Positions 1 through 12,975 are shown, counted from the stretch's first letter. The stretch is DNA of 64,000 nt from Certhia americana (GCA_018697195.1 CM031859.1:57042779-57106778), one strand, 5' to 3'. The notes: generated from the sequence alone by a model not told the origin. Made by a program: numbers and translations.

Positions 1-1135
1 GGTTTGTTATAATTCCAAAATTGAAGGGGAGGTCTCAGGCAACGATAAGGAGGGTAGGAATAACAGTTCTTTACTAGTTAGTCTAACAAGGTAAATTAAC
101 AATAATAACTACAATATTGACAACAAACAGAACTAGAGAAGAAAAAGGGAAAAAACAACAACCCAAAATCCCAGGGGACACACAAAAAGACGGTGGTCCG
201 ACGGAGTCCCAGGTGAAGGGGATGGTGAGAGCTCTCTGCCTCGCCGAGACGAGCAGCACTGGCAGTTCCCCCAGAGCAGAAAACTGCCCCGAGCAAAGTG
301 AAATCAATGTCTCTGGGTAGCTGCTTCTTTTGTTTGACCCTAAGCACCCATAAGTACCGAAAAGCACCCAGCCATTAGCTTCTTAGCAACTTCTGGGAAA
401 AAATTCTATAAGAAATCAACCTAACCCCCAACAGCATAGAAAACAGAAAAAAAAACCCCAGTTTTAAAGATTAAATATGGAAAAAGTATTGGTTACAATT
501 TTAATTATTTGGCATTAATGTTAAGGGTCATTTTTTTCTGGATAAGCAAAGTTCTGAGTTTGGAGTTTGTGTGGAAGATTGCTGCTACAGTGATGTGTGT
601 GTCAGAGACAGCAAATCACAGGGCTGAACTCTGTTCTTTACAGCAGCGGTTCAGTCCATCCCAGGTCATCCTCAGACTCCTTCTTTGGGACAGAAGAGTT
701 GCAGAAGTGGTTGCTCTCCTTCTATATTCTGCTACTGGCCAATGTAATGTTCAAATATTTGACCTTCATAAAAACAAACAAAAATGCAACCATGCTTTAA
801 GGGATTTACCTAAATACTTAAAATTGGAAGTTCAAAGAAAGTTTTTTAAAATTTTTAGAACTTGGATTAACTCATTCATTTCATGAATTTGAATTAATGG
901 CAATGTTTGTGGTAGGCTCCTAGAGAAATGATATATCATTATTTCAGGTCTAAATACAACAGTGTTTTAGTTTACAATATTGATTCAGGTACTGAAGCCA
1001 ATAGTGGAAATACATCAGATATCCTCCAGTGCTTTTTAATAAACAGTCATTTACAAACAATTAAATAAATGACTAACACTCTCTTATTTACTTTCTGTGA
1101 TTCTAAAGGAAGTGAGCAGACAGCTATGATCAAGT
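1..1135. other. Non-coding AT-rich sequence, nothing recognised
   Basis: No repeat family, RNA gene or coding exon is recognised. An open frame of 125 codons runs at 509-886 (+), but it shows no domain, no signal of conserved composition and no flanking splice structure that I can defend, so I treat it as chance. Confidence 0.6.
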
Positions 1136-1380
1136 CTTCATCACTTCCTAATACCATTATAACAGTGCTTTTAACTCAACCCAGCCACAGATATTCCAGC
1201 AGAATATGAATTAGACTTGAAAGACTGAAAAATTTATGTGAATATGATGTTACTTCATCACTTCCTAATACTGTAATAACAGTGTTTTTAACTCAAACCA
1301 GCCACATATATTCCAGAAGACTCAAAGCAGGAGGTGAATTAGATTTGAAAGACAGAAAAGTTCACGTGCATGTGATGTTA
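1136..1380. repeat. Diverged ~120 bp tandem duplication (two copies)
   Basis: Copy 1 is 1136-1252 and copy 2 is 1253-1380. Both begin CTTCATCACTTCCTAATAC and both end at a TGATGTTA motif. Between these, blocks such as AACAGTG..TTTTAACTCAA, CCAGCCACA.ATATTCCAG and GAATTAGA.TTGAAAGAC recur in the same order. Copy 2 carries an extra stretch near 1319-1335 (ACTCAAAGCAGGAGG), which explains the length difference. Substitutions between the copies show the duplication is not recent. I do not recognise the unit as a known transposon. Confidence 0.85.
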
Positions 1381-3517
1381 AAATCAAGTTTCTGGTCTGT
1401 GGACAGATAACACTGGGTAACTGCTACTGTTACTACTGCTACTGAGAAGGTTCTTAGTCTACTATAGCACATTAGGTAAAACAGTGGTCTCTGAAATGTG
1501 GTAAGGTGAATAAAACCCAGGGGGTATGCAAGGTAATCCTTTGGTGTGCAAAGAGAAAATATTTTTTGTGCCATTAATAAGAAAGATAGAATATTTTAAA
1601 AATTGAAAATAGTGTCTATTTTGTCTTTATTTGTTAAAGTTTCTGGGTTTTGGTACAATTTGAAGTGTGGATTCTATATAATACAATGTTCATGCACATA
1701 ATTTATAAATAAATAAATGTAAGTACATGGAGAATATGTACTCAAAAATTTTTTACCTTGACAAAATATTTTGAAATCGCTCTATTATAAGGGACTACTA
1801 TGATCTCCAGCCACAGGAATCTAAAGAATATTCAGATCAATATTCATTCAACAAGAGTTACAGTAAATCCATGCTAGCCTTAAACCCTGAAACAGGAAAT
1901 TTACTTTTATTTTATTTTGAACAGTTGTTCCACTTCAAACCCACAACTTAGACATATGAGGACTGGACCAGCCCTTCACCTTCAATGTTGGAGACTTCGA
2001 AACTGGAAATATAGTTCACCATAAATATCAAGTCTTAAAGAACAGTTTCAGCCTTATATAATGGCATGTGATACCTCTTTCCTCTCTCAGCTGCTCTGAG
2101 CCTTCCTGGGAACTGACTCGGTCACAGACAGCCCTTGCTCAGAAGAGTAGAGCTCTCTAGAAGACATTTGCACCAGCCTGGGCTATCAGAAAGCAATCCT
2201 CACTGTGCCAAACAGACAATGGTATTAAAGAGAATAATTTGATTGTAACTGCCCTTCATTGTGCTGTGTAGTTTATAATAAGATAAAATATAGTAAAAGA
2301 TAATAAGATTAGAGAAAATCCTTGTCTAACATAAGTAGGTACAAACCAGGGTAGGGCAATGTGTTAAGAAATGTTGGTATAAGGAAAAAAAGCTTTAATT
2401 TGTTACTCAGTACTTAGATGAAGTTTTAACTCTGTTTTCCACATGCAAAATACATAGCATATGTGAAGATTTGTGTTCCCTTGTCTGCAAGACTCAGATT
2501 TCCCTCCCCATTGCCCAGTGTGCATTGCCCATCCATTTGCAACTTCCTTCACCACCATATTAAGAACAAGCACTGTAGCTGCAGGTTCTGACCTTGATAG
2601 CTGTGCCAAGATACACAGGAAAAGAATTGAAAAAGATTAGGAGCCTTGCTTGATCTCAGGCTTTGATGATTTAAAGATGACAGCTAATCTCACTCCTGTC
2701 AAATGAGGACTTTGAGGGTTTCTGAAAGGACACAGACACACAGATTTGTCATTCACATGAGCTTAGTCTGTATTATGAAGCTTTTTTGACCACCATCTAT
2801 TTGCTAAGTCCTTTAGAGATCCCACTGAAACTACAGAAATGCAATGTCCTCTTTAAATCATTGACATTAGAAAACTGAAGACCAGTATTAAACTTGATTC
2901 TACCTAACTGTTGCTAGTGTCTTGCTTTCTTTCAAGAGAAAGGAAAGTGTATTTGTTGGAGAATTAGCATTTTAGCTATTTCTTTTGGTAAGGGGTATTC
3001 AAAAATGAGTAAGTTTTAAGCAAACTTAATGAACTCTAAGGTTCTGGTTTGTTTGATTCTGATAGAGAGATTGTGCAAACTACCATATGACATAAAAAAA
3101 TATCCTTCTTCAATTAGCAAAAAACCCCCATATTACTCACAAACTGAACAACTCTTCAGGAGTAGGAAAAAAAAATCCAAAAAGCAATAGTTCTAGACTC
3201 AGAACTGTGAAGTTCAGGGACAAACTATTGTGGTGACCTTATCGCAAAGGAAAGGTGTTTAATGAAATGGGATGTATGAGTGGGAGGGGATTAATTGTAA
3301 ATTCAGCATTTGCCTTCAACTAAAGAAGTTGGATTTGAAGAACGGGCATCTACAAGTTTTCATACAAAAGACTTCCTATCCCAAATTTATATTCATAGTA
3401 GATGAATTAGCTTTATTTAAATTCTCAGCCTGCAAATGTCACTGAAAAATAGATTAATCCAGCACCACAATGTAGTGCTAGCAATCGGATCAAGAAGAAA
3501 GACACAAGAAATTATTA
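1381..3517. other. Non-coding AT-rich sequence, nothing recognised
   Basis: Unique-looking AT-rich DNA. A slightly GC-richer patch at about 2080-2220 has no frame or motif I can name. No exon, RNA gene or repeat is supported. Confidence 0.55.
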
Positions 3518-3855
3518 ATCATAGAATTATTTAGGTTGGAAAAGAACATGAAGATCATCAAGTCCAACCATTAACCCAGCACTGTCAAGTCTAAACTATG
3601 TCCCTAATCTCTATAAAATGTCCCCAAGCACCACATCTACACCTTTTTAAAAATCTCCAGGGATATGGACTCAAATACTTCACTGTGAAGCCTGTTCCAA
3701 TGGTTGACAACTCTTTCAGTGAAGAAATTTTCTCCTAATATCTGATCTACACCTCCTCATGTGCAACTTGAAGCTATTTCATCTTTTTTCATATCACTTT
3801 TACTTGGGAGCAGAGAGTGATAAGGTGATCCTTGAGCCTCCTTTCCTTAAGAAAT
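3518..3855 (-). mobile_element. CR1 LINE, 3'-end fragment
   Basis: Read on the plus strand it starts with ATCATAGAATTATTTAGGTT, the reverse complement of a CR1 3' end (the tail octamer followed by the conserved 3' UTR). It then keeps the typical order of blocks: ATCATCAAGTCCAACC, AGCACCACATCTACA, a TGAAGAAATTTTCTCC segment, a CAACTTGAAGC segment and GATAAGGTGATCCTTGAGCC. Around 3780-3815 some consensus sequence seems to be missing. This is the untranslated and far C-terminal end of a 5'-truncated copy, the usual form of CR1 in birds. It has no coding capacity. Confidence 0.93.
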
Positions 3856-6800
3856 GAGAGAAAATAAAGGAAGCAGGAAAGAGAAGGGAGCAAAGAGAAT
3901 TGTGAGAATGCAGGATCAGAAACAGGAAAAGAGGAGAATAGAAATATAAAAAAGCATGTTGGGATTTGTGAACATAAACAAAAAATTAGGAAAAAAAAGT
4001 CAGATTTAATACCAGGAAGAAAGAGAAAAGACCAAAGGAAATTGTCTGTGAAACAAAAGGATGCAGTTTGATAGAAAGAGGAAGGCATAAAATACATGAG
4101 CAGACAAATGAGGTGGAAAACCCACACTTAACCAAATATATGTATGAGAATGTCTGTCGAGATACTCTTGCTTAAAAAAGATGAATGTGGTTGGCAGATA
4201 GACCAGGCGCTGGTAGTCTGCACAACCTGGTACAATGGGAAATACCCCTGAAGTGTACCTTCCTGAAAAAAGGAACTTCCTGGCATGGTCCTGGTCAGCT
4301 GAACATCCTTAGACATCTGCTCGGTCCCTGGGGCTTGAGTCAACCAACAGGCACAAGGCATTGGGATAACATTTTATTTTAATTTGAGTGAGGACTGTGG
4401 CTCTCCTTACTAGCAATGAAACTTGTGACTACACCAGCTCCAGGTTTGATTATCACAGTTTCCTATGAGGCACACCTTAGCCATCTCCTGCTGCTGCACA
4501 GCACAGCTGCTTACAACAGAGCTGTTTCCAGGTTGGCAAAAAGTATTTTTGTGGATTATCAAATAGGCTACACTGCGTTCTTTGACTCCCCTGACAGTAA
4601 AAATCACCCAAAGAGATGGAAAACAATGGTGCTTTACATTGTAGACACAGCTTTGAAAAGCAAGCGATTCTGAGGATAAAACTGACATTTTATGGGACAA
4701 ATAAGTCATTGTCACTTCATTTCATGCTATCTGTACAGCCTACACGGATCTCATGCCATAGACTAGAGAACAAAATGCAGCTTGTTTTGAATTACAACAG
4801 CTGAGCTTACTGCAGCCCACCTGAAGCTGCTGATTGACTTACTTCTTGCATGGGACTGAAAAAGGTAAAGCACAGTGGGTTTGTTGTGGTCCTAAACTGG
4901 AAAAAATACCCTGCAATGTTTGCCTTAGGCTTACCATACTATTGCACTGACATAAAATGGACAAACAGAAACAGAGCTGGTGCTCCAACTCCTGCAGCTC
5001 TATCCAGATAAGAATGTCGTATGTAATGTAACAAATTAGATAACAGCATAAATTATCTTTTCAGCAGAGAATTAAAGTGACCCATTGTATCTACTTATTT
5101 CCTTGGGAGCTCTTCTAGAACTTAACCTCAATCTCAGTACTCAATTACTGGTACATTTTATATACCAGTACCTGCACTTCTTAGTTCTGTTTCAGTATCA
5201 TATTAAAAATATTTTATATAACTCAAAGTCTACTTTCTGCTTTATGGTAAACATCACTTCAACCATTCTGGGAAAAACTGATTCTATGATTATAAAAGAT
5301 TGAAGGGTAAACAAAAATTTTCTCCAAGGAATATTTTTTGGGTAAATTTTTATCCCCAAACTAATCCTGTTTCTACCTTATAGCTTGCTTCATGAAACAC
5401 AAGGTAAAGTGGTTAGAAAATGCAACGTGTTTTCCAAAGATGTTGATGAAAATAGATACGATATTAGTAAAAAGTCAACCGAAAACAGCAAGGTCTTTGA
5501 AATCACAACCACACTTGACTGAACACTTGCAAACGTCCTTTTAGTCACCCTAAAGCTTCTTATTTCAAAGCCACAAAACAGTTGCACAGGAATGAACTTT
5601 AAAGATACATAAAGGCAGGAGAGGTCATCCAAACTCTGAATAAATGTCAAGATGCCAGAGGCTCATGAGGAAGTGCAAGAAATTCAGGTGCTGCTGCTGT
5701 GCCTGAGACCAGGACAAAGAATTAACAGTACTTCTCATGCAGTGCCCTGGAGTCAAGCAAAGGGATTCCAAGTGTTTTCTTGTCCCAGGAAAGGAAGAAA
5801 AGAGGTCAGTGCTACCCAGCTTCACCACTACTGCCCCAAGGGCAGCCCTTGCCAAATCTTAGCTAGAAAGGGAAAGTCTACAAAACTTTTTCATCTTCCA
5901 CAATTTTTTCCAACGAAAGAGTGAAGGACTTTTCTCACCCTTGTTCTCTCATCTGTCTTGGCAATTATTTGTACATTTGTACAAATGTAATAAGTGCATG
6001 TATAATGTAAAACAAAGACATATGTATGACTCTGTAACACTGCTTTTGCGTTTCAAGCTTTCTGAAAACTGAGAACCAAGCTGGAAGTTTCATTTTGCAT
6101 TCATTTTCCTGACATCCACAGATATGTTCAGTGCCTGGCACCTGGGGCTGCATGGGACACTTTTTAACTGGACAGCTACACACCCAAATGACATTTACTT
6201 GTAGGAGGGATCTGCCAAGTAAGAGTGACAGATTGTTTCCAGAGCCTCTTGCACAGAGTGTTTTATTTTCACTTGTTCTGAAGTTGCCCATATGTTTCTC
6301 AGATAAAGCTACAAAGCCAGATGGTACAAATAAAATACATTAACGAGACTGTCTGCTCTTGTGAGAAGAGATCATATCCCACCATTAGGAATTGCTAACT
6401 GTAAGTAAACACGTGGAACTGCCAAAAAAGGGTTGGATGCCTGGAGAAATCAAGTTGAATGCTACACCTGAGGCATCAAGTTCTTGTCCAGCCTCTTGGC
6501 ATGTCAGGCAGTCTCTCTGAAAGTGCTGAATGGCAGCATTAAGGTATGTCTGTCACAAAATTGTGAGGTTCAATTGCGATAATGCATAAGACTTATCATA
6601 AAGGCCTATCTTCAGCTGTGGGAATGACTAACACCAGAAGAGAACTGCCACATTATCTCTACAAGCACAGTGCAAAACAATGAAGCTGCTTTCTGGATGG
6701 GTTTGGAGACCTTACATCAGCATACTTCTTGCTATCTTGCACTAAATCTGTGACCCATGGCATGGCTATATTTCATACATGTACTAACCAGACTGAAAAT

Positions 6801-7052
6801 GGCTGATGTGCCTTCCTATGCTGCATTCACACCCCACAGCTGCACAAAGCACATATCTTAATGTAGCCATTAATTATCCTTGGTTGCACGTACTTCCTGC
6901 AGCTTTCACTGTTCATTACAACACTTACTTCTGATAAATATTAGCTCTGCACTTTTCGTTTTTCATCTAATATGATTTAAAAGCTGTAAACTCTTCTGTT
7001 GCTTTAGGTGTCACTACTTACAAAGCTCAACTTAACAAAGACTGTTTTGATA
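3856..7052. other. Non-coding sequence, nothing recognised
   Basis: Purine-rich A/G sequence at about 3860-4100 is followed by ordinary AT-rich DNA. Several frames of 70-110 codons overlap each other on both strands with no domain content, which is the pattern of chance frames. A short palindrome built from ATTTGTACA lies near 5967-5986. No RNA gene or repeat family is recognised. Confidence 0.55.
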
Positions 7053-8332
7053 GGGCAAGAAGGAGGACCCAGGAAAATATCAGCCAGTCAGCCTCACCCT
7101 GATCCCTGAAAAGGTGATGGAATGCATCATTATGGAGGTTGCCACCAAGCACGAAGAAGAAAAGGTCATCTGGCATAGTCAGCATAGATGTGCTAAGACA
7201 TCCTTGACCAATCTGATAGCCTCCTGTGATAGCATGGCAGGATGGGTCAACAGGTGGAGGCAGAGGATGTTGTCTACCTCGATTTCAGCAAGGCTTTTGA
7301 CATTGTCCCCCATACTATCCTTGTAGGTTAGCTCAGGAATATGGGTCACATGAAAAGACAGTGAGATAGATCAAGAACTGGCTGAATGGCAGAGCCCATA
7401 GTGTCAGGACCAGAGAAGTAGAATCCAGATGGAGGCCTGTAGTCAGTGGTGTTCCCCAGGAAACAGTGTTGAGACCAGTCTTATCCAACTTTTTTATCAA
7501 TCACCTGGATGAAGGGATAGAATGGACCCTTGGCAAGTTTGCTGATGATACAAACTGGGGAAGTGGCTAATACACCTGAAGGCTGTCCTGCCATTCTGTG
7601 GAGCCTTGACAAGTTGCAGGGTTGGGCTGAGAGAAACCTAATGAGGTTCAACAAGGCCAAGTGCAGAGTCCTGCACCTTGGGAGGAATAACTCCTGTACC
7701 CGCACAGGCTGGGAACTGACCTGCCAGACAGCAGTTCTGTGGAGAAGGACCTAGGAGCCTTGGTGCATTATGGACAATGAGTGGCAGTGGATTGTATTGG
7801 AGTGTACTGGAGTGTATTGGAAAGAGTGTGGCCAGCAGGTTGAGGGATGTGATCCTCCCCCTCCACTTGGCCCTAGTGAGGCCACATCTGGAGATCTGTG
7901 TCCAGTTTTGGCCTCAGTATAGAGATCTGGAGCATTCCTCTTATGAGTAGAGAGTGAAAGCTGGGCCTGCTTAGTCTTGATTGAAAACTGGGAGGGGATC
8001 TCATCAATGCATGTAACTATCCCAAAGGCAGGTGCCAAGTGGATTGTGCGAGACTCTTTTCAGTGGTGCCCAGTGACAGGATGAGGAGCAATGGCCACAA
8101 ACCAAACACAAGAAGTTTTACCTCAAGAAGAATGTTTTTACACTGAGGGTGGCAGACTAGTGGAACAGGCTGCCCAAGGAGGTTGTGGATTCTCTCCCTC
8201 TGGCAACAATCAAAACCCACCTGGATGCATTTCTGTGTCACCTGCTCTAGATGACCCTGCCTTGACAGGGGTATTGCACAGGATTATTTCCAGAGGTCCC
8301 TTTCAACCATATGAATTCTGTAATTCTGTGAT
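7053..8332 (+). mobile_element. CR1 LINE, 5'-truncated, ~1.3 kb, with decayed reverse transcriptase
   Basis: This is the largest CR1 copy in the window. It begins inside ORF2, at the block containing GACCCAGGAAAATATCAG, and runs to the 3' UTR, ending in AATTCTGTAATTCTGTGA, a weak form of the CR1 tail. Positions 7275-7310 translate to YLDFSKAFDIVP, the conserved reverse-transcriptase A motif. Positions 7535-7552 give KFADDT, which holds the catalytic Asp-Asp pair (7544-7549). The two motifs lie in different frames, and stop codons interrupt both, so the element is dead. A small local expansion of a GGAGTGTA-type unit sits at 7794-7821. The 3' UTR is easily recognised at 8060-8320. Confidence 0.96.
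7114..7752 (+). pseudogene. CR1 ORF2 reverse-transcriptase remnant
   Basis: This is the coding part of the CR1 copy at 7053-8332. In an intact CR1 the ORF2 protein is an endonuclease plus reverse transcriptase that copies the element RNA at a nicked target in the nucleus. Here only the middle to C-terminal part of the reverse-transcriptase domain survives. The motif around LDFSKAFD (7278-7301) and the FADD active site (7538-7549) are visible in two different frames, so at least one frameshift separates them. A third frame opens at 7114 upstream. The endonuclease domain is absent because of 5' truncation. No functional protein can be made. Confidence 0.85.
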
Positions 8333-11229
8333 ATGTGAGGTTTCAAATCTGAAGAATCATTACTAATATTAATAATGATTACTATAAATTATTTGTACTT
8401 TTTCTTTGCCTTTGATGTTACTCATAGGACTTGTGATAAAGTCACCTGTGAAGACAAATTTTAAATGACACATTTACAGCCCAAAATCTTGGGCTTAAAG
8501 ACAGATTTATGCATTACAGATACATAAATATAAATCGAAAAATAGGGAATATCTCTGGCAAACCCTCCACTTTGGAATGTGCAGACTACAACAATTTAGG
8601 TTATATCACAGGGATTTCTCTCTGAAATTTGTGAGTTTTCATTTAGATATGAAAACCAAAAAAATTCTCAACCAGAATATTTTTAAGAAGAAATAGTTTT
8701 TGTTTCTCTGTTAAGAATAAGTTACCTGTCCATGACTTGATTTCAGGTGCCTTACGATTATCAACAGCTGAACAAGAGTAGGCAAATACTTCTTCAGGTA
8801 TTGACAGTGCAATCATAGTGGATGATGCATGGCTCAAATTTAGATTGAAACCATTTTCTTTTTTTGAGTCAGTTTTTTTTTATGTAGTTACACGTTTTCT
8901 TCACCCTTTGATATCACTGGAAATATTCCTGGTCTGACTGATGTCTGGGAATCAGCTGTTCAGTGGGCATTTTGAAAGGAAAGTGGGCATTTGCTAACAG
9001 TTTGATATAGAAACACATTTAGGAAATTTCTTAATTTAAGAATTCCCTGAATAGTTCTTACACGACAATAATGTGAAGAGCCTACTCTGAGCCATACAAA
9101 TGTCCTTGCTTTCAGAAAAAAAACATGTTACACATGATTTTTATACTGTGCAATATAAAAAAGAAAGAGACTCCTACAACCACTGGAAGGGGCAGACCTC
9201 AGTAATGTTGAATGATATCTTGGGTTATCACCTCCCTGATCACTCAGGCTATGTCATGAGGATGTGAATCCTTTAGTATGCAGGAAGGTCCACTAATGTA
9301 ATGCAAAATCGAACAAATTTATTTAAATTATTTTTGGAAATGAGATAAGATAATTGAGCAGAAAAAATCCAGTATAGTTTTTCAGATTAAGAATTTAGGG
9401 AGAGTTGCACAAATGCCAGCAGTTGCAAGAGAACTGAAGTTGAACCATTGGCAACTAACTAGATGTTAGGAGTGATGAAAAGACCTTTCCTGTTAAGAAG
9501 GCTGTGTCTGGGAATTATGGCATATTCAAATAGAAATGAAGAATTCATTTGGAATGATAGGGTTAATAAATTTTTTTCCTACTTCAGTTTCTAAACATGT
9601 CTGAGGTTTGCAGAATTTCTTCATCCTTCAGTGCCCTCCAGAGATATTCCTTCCAAAGGGTATCTTAATGGGAAGACAGAATGTTAACTTCTGTTATCCA
9701 TGCTGCTTGCATTTCTTGCATTTTCCATTCTAATGACACATCTTTCATAAATCATAGACTCCAGCTGTCGGTTCACAAACCATGAGATGTTACAGGCTAA
9801 TGTTAGGAGCTGCTGATTTCACAGAGTGAGTAACTATATGTTTGAGATGGGTTGCACATTCAGAGTTTCTATCCTTGTTTTGAGAGAGTTGTTACTGCTC
9901 CTTTAGTAGGATTGATACCAAGTTTAGCAACATTTCTGGTTTTGACCAACACTTGAGGAATATTTCCCCAGTGTTCACCTCTTGTTTATGCAGACTGAGA
10001 AAGTGAAAGTAGATTGTGAAAGATTCAAACTGAAAAAAGTATGGACTACTGTCTTAAACAAAATATTTTTATTAAAATACAAGAATCTCAGTTATAATTT
10101 TTCCTAGCACATAAAAATATAAAAGATCAGTTTATTTATACATTAATTTAAACCAGTAATAAGCAGAAATATTTCACAGCTATCTAGAACGTAAGACAAC
10201 ACTCTTTTAAGTATTTCAGTGTATCACAAGAGACATATTCTCATGCAACTAGTGCTCTGGTGACACATTAATGAGAATGTTATAAACATCTACAGAATGC
10301 TCACAGAAAAAAAGAGGTGGCTTTGAAGATATATGGAAACACAAAAGCTGCAAAACTGAGCTTTGCTTGGAATATTAAGACATTTTTTCACAGTTAATAA
10401 AATGTAGTAAATATTTCCTGGTATCTCTGACAAGTTAAATGAATTTGATAAATTTGTAAATAGGTAAAATTTGTGATCACTAGGCTATTTCATTATCTTG
10501 AGGGGAAAGGTCATCAGCATGCACCAGGAAAAGTGTTAGAAAGATCACCAAAAAGTGGCAGTGCAATATAAACCTCTATAAAGAACTATAAAGATAAGGA
10601 AACCTCAGAATGTAGTGGGCAATTCCATGGGGCTATAGCTGGTTTGTACAGCTGGTACAGTGCTGTGGTAGGCTAAATTCTGTTAAAGCTTTTGAGTGTT
10701 TTTATGAATTAATGCAAACTTTTAACCTCTGCAACACCAGGTATTAGAAGACTAACTTGTAGCTCTACGTACTTAAAATTAATCTATTTACAGTAAAATA
10801 CCTTAGAAATTATTTTCCCTTTGAACAACATTTATCATATAATATTTGTCCTGAAATGTGTTTTCCCAACATATATTTTAGGTATACCAGGCAACCAGGA
10901 AATCAGCCTTATTCAGAGTAAACTGGACAATCTCAACAGTAAAATGAAAACAGATTCACATTCAAGAGCACCAGAAAGAAGTGTGGTTGTGCTGTCAGTG
11001 CACAGAACAAAGCTCAATCGAATCAAATTTCAATTATTTTATTTACATAATATGCTTGAACACCAGTTACTTGATTCTATGAAATTGTTATAGTAATAAT
11101 ATATTATTATGAATAACATGTCAACAAAATTTAAGAACTTACCTTTTCTAAATTTTATTTGGAATGCTTAAATTTCTTTTCCCATGTACTCTGCATATTG
11201 CAAGAACTCTTTTTTACAGGGTTGCCTCC
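8333..11229. other. Non-coding AT-rich sequence, nothing recognised
   Basis: About 2.9 kb of AT-rich sequence without a recognisable repeat, RNA gene or exon. An open frame at 10821-11093 (+) has no domain and is probably chance. Confidence 0.55.
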
Positions 11230-11833
11230 TGTCATGGTTTAATGCTAGACAGCACCTAAGTACCACACATGCCCACTGCCTTCCACACCCCACCCCAGTG
11301 GTATGGGGAAGAGAACTGGAAAAAGATAAAACATGTGGATTGTGATTAGAACAGTTAAATAATTGAAATAAAATGAGATATGTTCATAATAATGATAAAG
11401 GAGATAACAAGAAGAAAGGGAGAGAGAACAAAACCCAAAAAACCAAATGATGCAAAATGCAGTTGCTCACCACCTGCTGACTGATGCCCAGCCTGCTACC
11501 CAGCAGGGATTGGCCCCTCCCTGTCAGTTTCCTCCAGTTCACATGCTGAACATGATGTTTTATGGAACATAAACATCATGTTATAACATAACATATCTAA
11601 GAGAGATCCCTTAGGACTGTTTGAATCAGCTTTCCATGCTCCCTCCTAGTTTTTAGTGCATGTCCTCACTGGTAGAGCATGGGAAACTGAAATGTGCTTG
11701 ACTTAAGATGTGTGCTAGTCAGAAGCCACTGAAACATCAATGTGTTATCAACAATAATCTCATAATCTAAATGACCCACATTATGTCAACTACTAGGCAG
11801 AAAAATAGCTCCATCCCAGTCAAAAACAGGACA
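11230..11833 (-). mobile_element. Endogenous retrovirus LTR, ~604 bp (3' LTR of the adjacent provirus remnant)
   Basis: On the plus strand this segment starts TGTCATGGTTTAA and ends AAAAACAGGACA, so it has the TG...CA ends of an LTR. The internal landmarks match a bird ERV LTR family I recognise: a CCACACCCCACCCCAGTGG block, an AATTGAAATAAAATGAG block, GTTGCTCACCACC, and a right-hand part rich in ATCAACA.TAATCTCATA. Retroviral internal sequence continues directly to the right (11834 onward) in minus orientation, so this is the 3' LTR of the remnant. Six bases left of the LTR (GCCTCC) match GTATCC on the right only weakly, as expected when the right side is internal sequence. I infer ERVL-like but cannot prove the class. 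Confidence 0.85.
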
Positions 11834-12065
11834 GTATCCACCTGTTATTTTATAGCTCAGGTCCCATAGTTTCTAATACATCCCAGTTAACCACCATTAC
11901 CTTTCCTGTCTTGTGATATACATACACAGAGAGCAAGAGCTAGGCTACTCCCTTAGCCTATGGGCAAATCCCTATAAAATATCTAATGAGCTTTTAGTCC
12001 ATGATTTTAGACACCATCAGTCATAACAGTCTTTCAGATTGGGAAAGATTGTGTGTGGTGTTGGA

Positions 12066-12323
12066 TTATAGCATGCTGAAGTCAAATCTGATCCCATCAC
12101 CTCTGAGATTGTGTGGTTTCATCAAAATTAACTTTTCATTAATCTGAGTGATTTTTACTGTCATATCCTTGATAGTGTGATTGAAGGGGAGTTGGCTAGA
12201 GATCCCCAAATCCAAAGTGGTAGAGACAAGCCCCGTGACTTGACAAGCTTGTGGGAGTATGACAGAGTCAATCTTCCAGACCTCCTCACATTTATATTTC
12301 AGCCATTGACCTTCATGCTGCAT
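12066..12323 (-). pseudogene. ERV 3' internal open frame, function unknown
   Basis: An 85-codon minus-strand frame in the 3' part of the ERV remnant, between the pol fragment and the 3' LTR. Its position is where class III (ERVL-type) elements end pol, sometimes with an extra domain, but I recognise no catalytic motif. No membrane segment or signal peptide is apparent. The surrounding element is disrupted, so the open stretch is likely residual and not selected for. It could also be the remainder of a longer frame, since the sequence upstream on the minus strand (12324-12700) continues to look ERV-derived but is broken by stops. Confidence 0.4.
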
Positions 12324-12689
12324 AGGTTTTAACTGATTGCCTTAAAAATTGCAGCACATTTCACATTCACATCAAATCCACCCCTCAATCATGAGCATAT
12401 CTATACATTGCATCTCCTCCTTGAGAGCAGTATATAGATAAAGTATTGGCCATTTTCCTCCTTCATCAATGTCTAAAGTCAGGTGGACAGCTTTCACCTC
12501 TGCAAACTGACCTGACTTTTCTTCCTTCTTCAGCAGTTTCCAGACTTGTTATAGAGGACTCCATACAACTGACTTCTTCCTCCTTGGTTTTTCTACAACA
12601 TGGCAGTAGGAAACTATTAGCAAACAAGGCATATTGCTTCTCATTTTCTGGTAATTTATTGTACGCTGAGGCCTCTTCAGCAGGGTTTC

Positions 12690-12975
12690 ACCTGAGCTGA
12701 CATATATCCTGTCTGATTTGTTCAAAGGCTTGTCATTGCTTGGGGCCCTATTTGAAATCATTCTTCTTCCAGGTCACTTGATAGAGAGAGCTTGCAATCA
12801 GACTGTCATTTGGAACCTGCACTCTCTAAAACCCCACGATGCTTAAGAAAGCTTTTGTTAGTTGGTGGAGATATAGTTGGTTTTTTGATCACATTCATTG
12901 GGATTTGATGATGTCAATCTTGACATTTTATTCCGAAAAACTAGATCTCTTGTTTGCCTTTTTAAAAATTTTTGT
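12690..12975 (-). pseudogene. ERV pol fragment (reverse transcriptase C-terminal/connection region)
   Basis: On the minus strand the translation across 12975-12700 resembles the segment after the catalytic core of retroviral reverse transcriptase, leading into RNase H. Stop codons and small indels interrupt it, and the catalytic core is not present here. Upstream sequence on the minus strand is lost: at about 12985-13005 the ERV similarity stops and a plus-strand CR1 begins. The homology call is from memory of this bird ERV family and should be treated as likely, not certain. Confidence 0.6.

Noticed and set aside
509..886. 125-codon plus-strand open frame
   Set aside because: No domain, no repeated or biased composition, no splice context. 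Such lengths occur by chance in 64 kb.
2080..2240. GC-richer patch as an LTR piece
   Set aside because: Short stretches recall retroviral LTRs, but there are no TG/CA ends, TATA or AATAAA in proper order, and no duplicated flanks.
3789..4127. 112-codon minus-strand frame rich in Phe, Leu and Ser
   Set aside because: It is the complement of a purine-rich simple-like tract (A/G on the plus strand). The hydrophobic look comes from T-rich codons, not a membrane protein.
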